Position numbers and translations under genes: made by a program. The notes under the pieces are model-generated. The model worked only from the letters and a program-made list of their open reading frames with translations, made no database searches and had not been told where the DNA came from. DNA of 64,000 nucleotides from Microbispora sp. H11081. GTDB lineage: Bacteria; Actinomycetota; Actinomycetes; Streptosporangiales; Streptosporangiaceae. Each line of letters begins with the position of its first letter. Within the stretch, counting starts at the first letter, position 1. Below are positions 17,673 through 26,837 of this stretch, piece by piece. The stretch lies in the NCBI RefSeq assembly GCF_012999535.1, contig NZ_JABBWV010000004.1:372001-436000 (forward strand), written 5' to 3'.

Positions 17673-20123
17673 GTGGATCTGCCCACATATACCAATATCT
17701 GGCGCATCGAGAAGCGGCTGTACAAGCTGTACGACCTACGGCTGCCGATGCCGCTTCCGGTCGTCTGGATCGGTGTGTTCGTGGGTGTCTCCGTGCCGTG
17801 GTGGGTCTTCCTCTACCTGATCGGCCTGCCCTTCGCGGCCCCGTGGCACGTCATCTACCTGGTTCCGCCCGGCGTGCTGACCTGGCTGTCCACCCGTCCC
17901 GTCATCGAGAGCAAGCGTCTCACCGAACTACTCCAGTCGCAGCTCCGCTACATGAGCGAGCCCCGGACGTGGTGCAGGATGGCGCCGTTCGACGAGCCGG
18001 ACGAGGTCGCGCTCACGGCGCGCGTCTGGCGGACCACGCCGCCGGTTGTGTCGGTGACCGAGAGGGCGCCACGCAAGGCGCGCCGTACGGTCTCGGTCAA
18101 GGTGCCCGTCCGGGAGGTCGCCGGGACCGGCGCTCGGCGGTCCTCGCGGGCCGCCGCGCGAGGGGGCGCGAGCCAGGTCGATCCCTCGCGTGTGGTGCGC
18201 CCGGCCGTGGCGGCCGCGGCGGCCGCCGCCGCTCCCGTCGTCGCCGACCCCCCGGCCCCCCCAGTACCCACCGCAGTGCCCACCGCTCGTGCCGTCCCGC
18301 CAGGTGAGCGCGTCTTCTACCTCCAGGCGGAGCCGCGGGCCGGGCAAGGTCCCGTACGTGAGGAGGCCCAGGGCAGCCACACCGGCAGCCACACAACCAG
18401 CCACGCCACCAGTCACACAACCAGCCCCGCCACAGCGCCCGCGACCGGCCCGGCCCAGGAACTCGAGTGGCGGGATCACGAGAGCCCCGAGGGTCACGAG
18501 CGGGGCCCTGTCCCCGCCGCTCCGGAGGCCGCCGCCACAGAGGCATCCACCGAGGCATCCACCGAGGCCACCGACGCGCCCGCCGTCCCGCCCATCGGCA
18601 CGGAGACGCTGCGCCGCCTGCGCAGGCTCGCCGCTTCGGCGGAACCCCGCACCGTGACGCCCTCCGGCGCGCCCGCCATCACCGGAGCACCCGCGCGGCC
18701 CGGCGAGCAGGCGGCGGAGGAGCCCGCGCAGGAACAGCAGCAGGAGCAGCGGCAGGAGCAGGCGCCGGTGTCCGGGCCGCGCGAGCCCGCCGGCGGCGAG
18801 CGGGAGGCCGAGGCGCTGGAGCAGCACCGCAAGGGCCGCCCGCCGAGGCTCGTACGGCCCCGCGCGCCGCGAGAGGCCTGGATCGAGATGCCCAGGGCCT
18901 CCTCGCCAGAGCCGGAGCGGACGCAACCGGCGGCGGACGAGGCGCCCCCGGCGACCGGAGACACTCCCGCGGAGCCCGCGGCGCAGGCCGCGCCGGAGCG
19001 AGGGACGCCCGCACCGGGGTCCCGGCCGTACGAGAACGCGGGGAGCCCGTCACACAGCACGTCCCAGGCCACACCTCCATCGGCCGCCGCAGGAGTGTCG
19101 ATCAGGGCCGTGCCCGCGGGGCCCCGGGCGGCAGGCCCGGCCGGTCCCGCCCGGCCGTCGTTGCCCGCCGCGGGCAGGACCACCCCCGGCAGGCCGGCGC
19201 ACGAGGAGCCGCCGCGGCTGCGCCGCGTCGAGGCCGTCGTCGGCCGTGACACCTCGGGCGGCTGGCGGCGGCTGGCGCAGGTCGTCGTCGGCGGCAGCCG
19301 TACGGACGGCATGGAGATCGACGAGGCCAGGGCCCGTGTCCCGCTCACCAGCAGCAGCCGGATCATGGTGCTCGGCTGCACCGGCGGCGCGGGGCAGACG
19401 ACCACGGCGTTAATGCTGGGCCACACGCTGGCCCGCTACCGCGATGACCGCGTGCTCGCGCTGGACGCGAACACCGGAGAGGACACCCTCACGACGAGGA
19501 TCGCCGCGGAGTCCCCCGAGACGCTGAGCTCGCTCATCGAGAGCTCGGAAGAGGTGACCGGCTATCTCGGCATGCGGGCGTACACGACGCGCTGCGAATC
19601 GGGACTGGAGGTCGTCGGGGCGGACACCGACGACCGCGTGACGCAGCGACTGGCGGATCGCGCGTTCCTGGCCGACTGGCGCAGGACGCTCGCCGCGCTC
19701 GACCGGCACTACCGGCTTACCGTGATCGACCCCGCGGCCGCGCTGGCGGCCCGGCTCCTGCCGTACGCCGACCAGCTCGTGCTGGTCGCCCCCGCGAGCG
19801 AGGACGCCTCGGAGGCGGTGGCGATGACCTACGAGTGGCTCGACGGGCACGGCTGCTCCGACCTGCGACGACGCGCCGTGATGGTGATCAACGGCGTGAG
19901 CCGCCGCAGCCTCCCCGACGTGGAGCAGGCCGAGGCGGTGGCCAGCGGACGCTGCCGGGCCATCGTCCGGGTGCCGTGGGAGGACGAGCTGGCCCCGGGA
20001 CGGCCGGAACCGGTCGACGTCAATCACCTCCGAATGGGCGGCCGCAGGGCGTACGTTGCGCTTGCGGGTGTGATCGTGAGCGGCCTGGCGACCGTCCAGG
20101 CCAAGCAGGAGGTGGCCAGATGA
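17673..20123 (+). CDS. TcpE-like membrane protein fused to a degenerate MinD/ParA-like domain
   Basis: An 816-aa three-part protein. Residues 1-120 are TcpE-like: YTNIWRIEKRLYKLYDLRLP, two membrane helices, then a cytoplasmic RYMSEPRTWCRM segment. Residues about 125-560 are Pro/Ala/Glu/Gln-rich and probably disordered. Residues about 560-816 have a MinD/ParA fold (RIMVLGCTGGAGQTTTALML, VLALDANTGEDTLTTRIA, LTVIDPAAALAARLLPYADQ). The P-loop reads TGGAGQTT, so both lysines of the KGGxGKT deviant Walker A are missing and ATP hydrolysis is doubtful. The GTG start has GGAGG six bases upstream. TcpE normally is a small channel protein in conjugation; the fusion is unusual. Confidence 0.78.
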   Translation: MDLPTYTNIWRIEKRLYKLYDLRLPMPLPVVWIGVFVGVSVPWWVFLYLIGLPFAAPWHVIYLVPPGVLTWLSTRPVIESKRLTELLQSQLRYMSEPRTWCRMAPFDEPDEVALTARVWRTTPPVVSVTERAPRKARRTVSVKVPVREVAGTGARRSSRAAARGGASQVDPSRVVRPAVAAAAAAAAPVVADPPAPPVPTAVPTARAVPPGERVFYLQAEPRAGQGPVREEAQGSHTGSHTTSHATSHTTSPATAPATGPAQELEWRDHESPEGHERGPVPAAPEAAATEASTEASTEATDAPAVPPIGTETLRRLRRLAASAEPRTVTPSGAPAITGAPARPGEQAAEEPAQEQQQEQRQEQAPVSGPREPAGGEREAEALEQHRKGRPPRLVRPRAPREAWIEMPRASSPEPERTQPAADEAPPATGDTPAEPAAQAAPERGTPAPGSRPYENAGSPSHSTSQATPPSAAAGVSIRAVPAGPRAAGPAGPARPSLPAAGRTTPGRPAHEEPPRLRRVEAVVGRDTSGGWRRLAQVVVGGSRTDGMEIDEARARVPLTSSSRIMVLGCTGGAGQTTTALMLGHTLARYRDDRVLALDANTGEDTLTTRIAAESPETLSSLIESSEEVTGYLGMRAYTTRCESGLEVVGADTDDRVTQRLADRAFLADWRRTLAALDRHYRLTVIDPAAALAARLLPYADQLVLVAPASEDASEAVAMTYEWLDGHGCSDLRRRAVMVINGVSRRSLPDVEQAEAVASGRCRAIVRVPWEDELAPGRPEPVDVNHLRMGGRRAYVALAGVIVSGLATVQAKQEVAR

Positions 20124-20153
20124 GGGGCGAGCGAGGAAGCTGGTGAGGGGTCG

Positions 20154-22631
20154 ATGAGCAGGGCGCGCAGTCGCCTCGCGGTGCGTTACTTCGACGATCG
20201 CGTTCTCCTCACCGACTCGGCGGCCTGGGCCTACTTCCGGCTGCCGACGGTGAGTTACGAGTTCCTCACCCCGGAGGAGCGCGAAGCGCTGGCCACCAAC
20301 ATCACGATCGCGCTGGCCGCGATCAGGATGCAGGACGCCGAGGTGCACCTGCGGATCGCGCACCGGGCCTATCCGGCCGCCGAGTGGGCCATGGCGCTCA
20401 ACTCGACCTCGGACGAGGGCCCCGGCTGGCGGGAGTACCTGGAGGAGATGTACCGCCACGTCTGGGCCAAGGACTTCTGGAGCAAGGAGGTCTACCTCGG
20501 CGTACGGCTCGGGCCGCGCGGCGCGCAGCTCGGCACCGGCGTGCTGGCCCAGATCTTCGGGTTCTACCAGCGCGGGGAGAAGAGCCTCGGCATCGAGGAC
20601 GACCACGTGCAGGACAAGGAGATCGCCCGGTGGACCGAGGCCGCGGAGCGGCTCGGCCGGGCTCTCGCCTCCAGCGCGTTGTACGCCCGCCACGCCACCT
20701 CCACGGAGATCGCCTGGCTGTACCAGCACGCGGCGGCGGGCGGCCTCGGTGAGCCGCTGCCCTCGGCCACGCCGCGCCGCAGGTGGGGCAAGGGTGAGAT
20801 CGAGTCGCTGGTCGAGGGGCAGATCCACAACGGCAGGTCGCTGCTGCGCATCGAGCAGCCCGCCGGGGACTCCTGGACCGCGCACCTGTCGTTCGCCCGG
20901 TTCCCCGACCTGATGCCGTTCCCCGACGGGGAGCCGTGGCTGCACTTCGCCGACCAGTTGCCGTTCCCGGTGGAGGTCTCCAGCCGGATGCGGCTGATCC
21001 CCCCGGTCAGGGCGAGCAAGGACGTGGCACGCAAGCTGGCCCACGCCCGTGACATGGACATCCACATCCGCGAGGCGGGCGCGGAGGCGCCGCTCGCGCT
21101 GGCCGAGCAGATCGACGCCGCCCGCATGCTGGAGCACGGCATCACCAAGGAGCGCCTGCCGTTCGTGTACGGCTGGCACCGGCTCAGCGTCAGCGCGCCG
21201 ACCGAGGAGATATGCGTCCAGCGGGTCGAGGCCGTGGTGGAGCACTACCGCGACATCGGCATCGACGTGGTCAACTCCACCGGCGACCAGTTCTCGCTGT
21301 TCTGCGAGGCCCTTCCCGGCGAGCGGCTGCGGGTCAACGCGTACGCCCAGCGGCAGCCGCTGCGCACGATCGCGGGCGGGATGTCCACCGCGACCGTCGA
21401 GCTGGGCGACCGGGTGGACGAGTCGAACGCCGGGTGGATCGGGCCGTACGTCGGGGAGACGCTGGGACGGGCCCGCAGCATCGTGCACTTCGACCCGCTG
21501 GTCGCGGCGGCGCGCAACCGCCCGACCGCGATCGCGATCACCGGTGAGCCGGGCGGCGGCAAGACCACGCTCGCCCTGCTGCTGATCTACCAGATGGCGC
21601 TGCGCGGCGTCACCATCGCGGTGATCGACCCCAAGGGCGACGCGGAGTCGCTCGTACGGCTGCTGCAACGGCGGGGCCGCAAGGCGCGGATCATCCCGCT
21701 GGGGTCGGCCGCGCCTGGCCTGCTCGATCCGTTCTCGTTCGGCGACGACATCGCGACGAAGAAGACGATGGCGACCGAGACCCTGCGGCTGCTGCTGCCG
21801 AGGATGTCGGAGGAACGTGAGTCCGCCATGATCCAGGCGGTCGCCGCGGTCTCGAACGAACCCGACCCCTCACTGGGCAAGGTCGTCGACCACCTGGAGC
21901 AGTCCACCGACCCGGCGTCGAAGAACCTCGGGGCCGTGCTGCGATCGATGTCGGAGATGCACCTGGCCCGGTTGTGCTTCGACGCCTCCGGCGGCGACCA
22001 GATCGACACCGAGGGCTGGACGACCGTGTTCACGCTGGGCGGCCTCACGCTGCCCGACGTGATGACGGTCAGGGAGGACTACTCCTACGAGCAGCGGCTG
22101 TCGGTCGCGCTGCTCTACCTGGTGTCGCAGTTCGCGCGCCGCCTGATGAACGGGCTCGACCGGCGCACGCCCAAGGCGATCTTCCTGGACGAGGCGTGGG
22201 CGATCACGTCCACGCCCGAGGGCGCCAAGCTCGTGCCCGAGGTCTCCCGGATGGGCCGTTCGCGCAACACGGCGCTCGTGCTGGTCTCGCAGAACGCAGG
22301 TGACCTGCTCAACGAGCAGGTGACCAACTGTCTGTCGTCGGTCTTCGCGTTCCGGTCGACAGAACGCGTGGAGGTCGAGCACGTGATGGAACTCCTCGGC
22401 GTGGACCCGTCCGAGGAGCACAAGGCGGTGCTGCGTTCGCTGGGCAACGGCGAGTGCGTCTTCCGGGATCTGGACGGCCGGGCGGGCCGTATCGGGGTGG
22501 ACCTGATCTCGGAGGAACTGCTGCGCTGGCTTGACACCAATCCGACACACGACAAACCGAACGAGAACGTGCATGATCTTCTTGATGGGGGCTCCGGTCG
22601 GTCGGGGGTCGCGCAGGAGGTGCGATCGTGA
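20154..22631 (+). CDS. VirB4-like ATPase of the conjugation-like system
   Basis: An 825-aa protein. The N-terminal half is a VirB4/TraC-like domain starting SRLAVRYFDDRVLLTDSAAWAY-like sequence. The C-terminal half is a RecA-type motor with Walker A GEPGGGKTTLALL at about residues 463-475 and Walker B KAIFLDEAWAI at about 677-687, then SRMGRSRNTALVLVSQNAGD. All motor residues look intact, so it should energise a secretion channel at the membrane. The stop overlaps the next GTG in a GTGA, implying translational coupling. Confidence 0.85.
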   Translation: MSRARSRLAVRYFDDRVLLTDSAAWAYFRLPTVSYEFLTPEEREALATNITIALAAIRMQDAEVHLRIAHRAYPAAEWAMALNSTSDEGPGWREYLEEMYRHVWAKDFWSKEVYLGVRLGPRGAQLGTGVLAQIFGFYQRGEKSLGIEDDHVQDKEIARWTEAAERLGRALASSALYARHATSTEIAWLYQHAAAGGLGEPLPSATPRRRWGKGEIESLVEGQIHNGRSLLRIEQPAGDSWTAHLSFARFPDLMPFPDGEPWLHFADQLPFPVEVSSRMRLIPPVRASKDVARKLAHARDMDIHIREAGAEAPLALAEQIDAARMLEHGITKERLPFVYGWHRLSVSAPTEEICVQRVEAVVEHYRDIGIDVVNSTGDQFSLFCEALPGERLRVNAYAQRQPLRTIAGGMSTATVELGDRVDESNAGWIGPYVGETLGRARSIVHFDPLVAAARNRPTAIAITGEPGGGKTTLALLLIYQMALRGVTIAVIDPKGDAESLVRLLQRRGRKARIIPLGSAAPGLLDPFSFGDDIATKKTMATETLRLLLPRMSEERESAMIQAVAAVSNEPDPSLGKVVDHLEQSTDPASKNLGAVLRSMSEMHLARLCFDASGGDQIDTEGWTTVFTLGGLTLPDVMTVREDYSYEQRLSVALLYLVSQFARRLMNGLDRRTPKAIFLDEAWAITSTPEGAKLVPEVSRMGRSRNTALVLVSQNAGDLLNEQVTNCLSSVFAFRSTERVEVEHVMELLGVDPSEEHKAVLRSLGNGECVFRDLDGRAGRIGVDLISEELLRWLDTNPTHDKPNENVHDLLDGGSGRSGVAQEVRS

Positions 22632-25081
22632 GCGTGCGCAGGAACGGTCCCAGAGGCCGCACCCGAGAGGGTGGCAGACGCGGCAGGCGGATTCGCCGGA
22701 GCCTCGCCCTGCTGTTCGTCGCCTTCGCGGCGTTCGTGACCCTTCCGCTGGTCTTCCCGTCGGAGACGGCGAGCGCGGTCGGGCCGTGTGACCTGTCGCC
22801 GGCCCTCGCCCCGGAGATCGTGGGCGGCGGCGTCGACGGACTGGTCCAGCCGCCCGCCGTGGACACGGCCGGGGCCGCGGCTGGGACAGCGCCCGGGACC
22901 GCGGCCGGGACCGCGGGCCAGAACACCGAGCAGGCGCCGAAGGAGCCGGCGACCAACTACGAGCGGTACGGCATGGCCGGCCAGTTCTGGCACACGTACG
23001 ACCTGGGGTGTTCCGACGTCACGGCCGTGCTCGGCAACGCCTGGGCGAACACGGTCTTCTCGTGGGCCAAGGCCGTCGACCGGCTGACGATCAGCACCTA
23101 CCAGGCGGCGGCCACCGAGGGCCCGCTGCAGCCCATCAAGGAAGTCGCCGACGAGATCGTCACGAACCTCGCCGACGCGATGTACTGGCCGTACCTGCGG
23201 CCGATCGTCATCCTCGGCGCGATCTGGCTGGCGTGGTACGGCCTGATCCGCAAGCGCGCGACGACGACCACCGAGGGCGTCATCTGGATGGTCCTCGCGG
23301 TCACGGTCGCGATCTGGTTCTTCAGCCGCCCAGGCGACTTCACCGGCCTCGGCAAGACCGTGACCGACAAGACCGGCGAGATCGTCAACTCGGCCTTCTC
23401 CGGGCTGCCGGGAGCGGGCGGCGCGTCCTGCCTGCCCATGAAGGAGACCGCGCCAGGCGAGGTGCCGAGCGCGCCCACGGCGGGCGGCTACGGCCGCCAG
23501 GGCACCCCCGGCGTCGACCAGAACGCCGACGCGCTCTGGTCGGTGCTGGTCTGCAAGCCGTGGCTGATGGGCGAGTTTGGCACGGCCGATCCCGACGCCG
23601 GCCTCGTCAAGGGCCTGGGCCCGAAGGTCCTGAACCTCCAGGCGATCGACGCGAAGGAACAGGCGGCCGGCCAGGTTCCGGCCACCGACGAGCACCAGAA
23701 GCGGTTCGAGGAGGAGGTCGCCAAGCCGATGCAGAGCACCTCGGCGTACTTCCTCTTCCAGGGCAAGGACTGGACCAGCCGCCTGGGCATCGCGATCGGC
23801 GCGTTCATCGCGGCGATGGTCGCCGGTCTGCTCATCTTCCTCGTCGCGGTGTCGCTGCTCGTCCTCAAGGTCGGCTTCCTGCTGTTGCTGATGCTCGGGC
23901 CGATCTTCCTGTTGATCGGCGTGCATCCGGGCTCCGGCCGCATCATCGCCATGCGCTGGGTGGAGATGCTGGTCGGCACCCTGCTGCGCCAGGCCGTGCT
24001 GGCTCTGGTGCTGGGGGTCCTCGTGTACGGCTACGCGCTGATCATCTCGACCAGCTTGCCCTGGGGCATGCAGATCCTGTTCATGGCGCTGATGACGATC
24101 GCGGTCTTCTTCTACAGACGGCCTTTCCAGCATCTGTTCGCCTCCATGGACGGGCACACGATCACCACCCGGATGCTCGGCGAGGCCACCACCGCGCCGA
24201 CGCTGTCGCGGGCGGCCAACGCGCTGCCGCCGGTCGCGGCGGCCCGGGCCGCCCGGTGGGGCCTGCGCAAGGCAGAGCCGGTCATCGGCGCGGCCGCCAT
24301 GGCCACCGGCGCGGGCACGGCGGCGGCCGCCGCCGCGGGCGTGGCACAGGGCCGGGTGCGCGGCGAGGAGGGCGCGGGCGCCGTGGCCGCCCAGGCGGGA
24401 GCCCGCGCGGGGGCGCAACCCGCGCCGCTCGACGCCGACGCGCAGGGGGCGGGCCGCCGCAAGGCCGGAGTCGCCGCCGCACGCCCGGGAACGGCCCCGC
24501 CGCTCAACCTGTCGGGTGTCAGGCCCGCCGGCCCGGCCCGGCCCGGCCCACGGGGCGCGACACCGGGGGCCTCTGCTGCTCCGTCGGCTCCGTCGGCGGG
24601 GAGCCCGGCCACCCCGCTCCAGCGGGTCACCGCCGCGTCCCCCGTGTCCCCCGTGTCCCCGGCGTCCCCCGCACCGTCCCGCAACGGTTCGAGTGGCGGC
24701 TCCAGCGGTGGTTCGGGTGGTGGTTCCGGCGGCGGCTGGTTCAGCGGCAGGTCGGGCGGCTGGGCCTCCAGGCCGTCGTCCCCCCGGCCGTCCGGCGGCG
24801 GGGGCGGGTTCTTCGGCGGCTCGCGCGGCTCGTCGGGCAGGTCCTCCGGCTCCGGTGGCTCGGGTGGCTCGGGCGGCCTGTTCGGCGGCTCGTCCCGGCG
24901 GAACGACGGCGGCCGTTCCCGGCCCGCCCCTCCGCGTGACTCCGGCTCGTCCTCCAGCCGTCCCCGGTCCGCCGAGCCGCCCCCGCTCTGGCTGCCGAGC
25001 AGGGGAGCGGGCACCCGCCGCGACAGCGACGCGCCGACCCCGTTCTGGGCCAAGCCCGCCGATCGCGACTCCGGCGACTGA
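22628..25081 (+). CDS. Polytopic VirB6/TcpH-like membrane protein with Gly/Ser-rich tail
   Basis: An 817-aa protein. It has an Arg-rich start and a signal-like helix (LALLFVAFAAFVTLPLVFPS, cleavage near SASA-like ETASA), then an external loop. A set of membrane helices spans about residues 185-510, including IVILGAIWLAWYGLI, GAFIAAMVAGLLIFLVAVSLL and FMALMTIAVFFYRRPF. The last about 300 residues are low complexity: Ala-rich, then SGGSSGGSGGGSGGG and Arg/Ser/Pro. This is the TrbL/VirB6/TcpH channel layout. It overlaps the VirB4-like gene by GTGA and the next gene by one base. Confidence 0.8.
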   Translation: MSVRRNGPRGRTREGGRRGRRIRRSLALLFVAFAAFVTLPLVFPSETASAVGPCDLSPALAPEIVGGGVDGLVQPPAVDTAGAAAGTAPGTAAGTAGQNTEQAPKEPATNYERYGMAGQFWHTYDLGCSDVTAVLGNAWANTVFSWAKAVDRLTISTYQAAATEGPLQPIKEVADEIVTNLADAMYWPYLRPIVILGAIWLAWYGLIRKRATTTTEGVIWMVLAVTVAIWFFSRPGDFTGLGKTVTDKTGEIVNSAFSGLPGAGGASCLPMKETAPGEVPSAPTAGGYGRQGTPGVDQNADALWSVLVCKPWLMGEFGTADPDAGLVKGLGPKVLNLQAIDAKEQAAGQVPATDEHQKRFEEEVAKPMQSTSAYFLFQGKDWTSRLGIAIGAFIAAMVAGLLIFLVAVSLLVLKVGFLLLLMLGPIFLLIGVHPGSGRIIAMRWVEMLVGTLLRQAVLALVLGVLVYGYALIISTSLPWGMQILFMALMTIAVFFYRRPFQHLFASMDGHTITTRMLGEATTAPTLSRAANALPPVAAARAARWGLRKAEPVIGAAAMATGAGTAAAAAAGVAQGRVRGEEGAGAVAAQAGARAGAQPAPLDADAQGAGRRKAGVAAARPGTAPPLNLSGVRPAGPARPGPRGATPGASAAPSAPSAGSPATPLQRVTAASPVSPVSPASPAPSRNGSSGGSSGGSGGGSGGGWFSGRSGGWASRPSSPRPSGGGGGFFGGSRGSSGRSSGSGGSGGSGGLFGGSSRRNDGGRSRPAPPRDSGSSSSRPRSAEPPPLWLPSRGAGTRRDSDAPTPFWAKPADRDSGD

Positions 25082-25719
25082 TGAGAAGCCGCAACAGCGA
25101 TCGAGGCAAGGGCCTGGCCTTCGCGGCGGCCGTCGTGGTGCTCGCCGCCGTCGGCGTCTACCTCACGATGGCTTCGCCGTCCGACGGCGACGAGCAGCCC
25201 CGGGAGCAGTCCGTCGGGGCGACCGCCCCGGCGACGAGGGCGGCGCGGGAGCCCGGCCCGGTGGCCACGACCCCCGGCGCCTTCGACGTCTACGCGTACC
25301 TGCCGCTGTCGAGGGAGGAGATCGGCGCGGCGGCCGACCTGGCGCGTCGTTTCACCGAGGCGTACGGCACCTTCGCGGCCGGTGACGAGCCCGCGGCGCG
25401 CGCCGACCGGCTGACGCGGTTCGCGACCGCCGAGTTCGCCGGCCAGCTCACCAGGACCGTCACCGACCCCGCGGTGGTGGACCAGAACGAGGCCGACCAG
25501 GTGACCTCGAAGGGGTCGGCGAAGGTGGCGACGATCCGCGACATGACGGCCGCCCAGGTGGTGTTCGTCGTCGACTCGGTCCGCCACGTGACGGACAGGA
25601 ACGGCCAGAAGGAGGTGCCTGAGCGGTTCGCCGTGACCGTGGTCAAGGCGGGGGCCGACTGGCGGGTGTACGACCTGCAACTGGCCGACGCCGGTCAGGA
25701 CGGAGACACCTCGCCGTGA
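25081..25719 (+). CDS. Small TcpC/VirB8-like periplasm-facing protein
   Basis: A 212-aa protein with one N-terminal membrane helix (GLAFAAAVVVLAAVGVYLTM). An external domain of about 150 residues resembles a single NTF2-like repeat (ARRFTEAYGTFAAGDEPAAR, then RFATAEFAGQLTRT and FAVTVVKAGADWRVYDLQ). It is shorter than the TcpC-like protein at 16302 and may be its partner. It shares one base with the previous stop and overlaps the next start by four bases. The fold assignment is by pattern only. Confidence 0.65.
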   Translation: MRSRNSDRGKGLAFAAAVVVLAAVGVYLTMASPSDGDEQPREQSVGATAPATRAAREPGPVATTPGAFDVYAYLPLSREEIGAAADLARRFTEAYGTFAAGDEPAARADRLTRFATAEFAGQLTRTVTDPAVVDQNEADQVTSKGSAKVATIRDMTAAQVVFVVDSVRHVTDRNGQKEVPERFAVTVVKAGADWRVYDLQLADAGQDGDTSP

Positions 25720-26837
25720 CCGCCTCGACGCGCGTCGTGCGCCGGCTCGCGTCGGCGGGGCGGGACTGGCGGATGATCGCCGTCGCCCTGGTAGTGATCG
25801 TGCCCGCCACGCTGTTCGGCTCGATCATCCTGATGACCCCGAGCCCGTCGATCCTCTTCGGCGGCGGCGCGGCGGCCGACTGCGCGGAGGCGGCCACGGC
25901 GGACGCGGCGGACGTCTCGGAGACGGCCCAGGGCGATATCCCGCAGGAATACCTGGAGCTCTACAAGAAGGTCGGCAAACAGGTCGGCGTGCAGTGGAAC
26001 GTCCTGGCGGCCATCGGCAAGCGGGAGACGAACCACGGGCGCTCGACGTTGCCGGGTGTGAGCAGCGGCACCAACTACGCGGGGGCCGCCGGGCCGATGC
26101 AGTTCCTCATCAGCACCTGGGGCGGCCAGGCCAAGCTGAAGATCAAGCCGGACATCAACGGCTACGCCTCCGACGGCGACGGGGACGGCTACGGCGACGT
26201 CTACAACCCGGCGGACGCCATACTCGGCGCCGCCAAGATGCTGAAGCGCAACGGCGCGCCCGACGACCTCAGAAGGGCGATCTTCGTCTACAACCGGGCC
26301 ACCTGGTACGTCGACCAGGTGCTGGAGATCGCCAAGCGCTACGCGGCGACCGGGGACATCGGCGTGCCGCCCGAGGCCGACCCGGCCTGCGACTCCGGCT
26401 ACATCGACAGCGCCGACGGAGACGTCGTACGCCAGATCCTCGAGTACGCTCTGGCGCAGCGGGGCAAGCCGTACCGGTGGGGCGGCACGGGCCCGGACGC
26501 CTTCGACTGCTCGGGGATCATCTACATGGCCTATCGGAACGCGGGGCTGACCATTCCGCGGACGACCTTCGGCCAGTGGCCCTTCGGCGTGAAGATCGAG
26601 GAGGGCGAGGAGAAGCCCGGCGACCTCGTCTTCTTCAACTCGGGCCCGGGAACGTCCGCGGACAATCCCGGGCATGTCGGCATGGTCGTGTCGCCAGGGA
26701 AGATGATCGAGGCACGGTGCACGCTGTGCGGGCCGATCAAGGTCACGACGTACCGCGACCGGCCGAACATCGTCGGCTACACCAGGCCGCTGGCGAACGA
26801 GACCGTGCTCGCGCAGCTCAAACGGGCCCAGACGTGA
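25716..26837 (+). CDS. Bifunctional lytic transglycosylase - NlpC/P60 peptidase
   Basis: A 373-aa cell-wall hydrolase. A membrane anchor or signal (MIAVALVVIVPATLFGSIIL) is followed by an SLT-type transglycosylase domain (VQWNVLAAIGKRETNHGRST with catalytic Glu, then AGAAGPMQFLISTWG). The C-terminal NlpC/P60 domain has its catalytic Cys in DAFDCSGIIYMAYRNAG (about residue 265) and His in NPGHVGMVVSPGKMIEA (about residue 319). It probably opens peptidoglycan for the transfer channel, as TcpG/Orf14-type proteins do in Gram-positive conjugation. Both active-site sets look intact. The start overlaps the previous stop and the stop overlaps the next GTG. Confidence 0.88.
   Translation: MTASTRVVRRLASAGRDWRMIAVALVVIVPATLFGSIILMTPSPSILFGGGAAADCAEAATADAADVSETAQGDIPQEYLELYKKVGKQVGVQWNVLAAIGKRETNHGRSTLPGVSSGTNYAGAAGPMQFLISTWGGQAKLKIKPDINGYASDGDGDGYGDVYNPADAILGAAKMLKRNGAPDDLRRAIFVYNRATWYVDQVLEIAKRYAATGDIGVPPEADPACDSGYIDSADGDVVRQILEYALAQRGKPYRWGGTGPDAFDCSGIIYMAYRNAGLTIPRTTFGQWPFGVKIEEGEEKPGDLVFFNSGPGTSADNPGHVGMVVSPGKMIEARCTLCGPIKVTTYRDRPNIVGYTRPLANETVLAQLKRAQT

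Noticed and set aside
19410-21668. 752-aa minus-strand frame
   Set aside because: Antisense to the TcpE-MinD and VirB4-like genes, which carry real motifs. High-GC shadow.
22115-24418. 767-aa minus-strand frame
   Set aside because: Antisense to the VirB4-like and VirB6-like genes; no domain visible.
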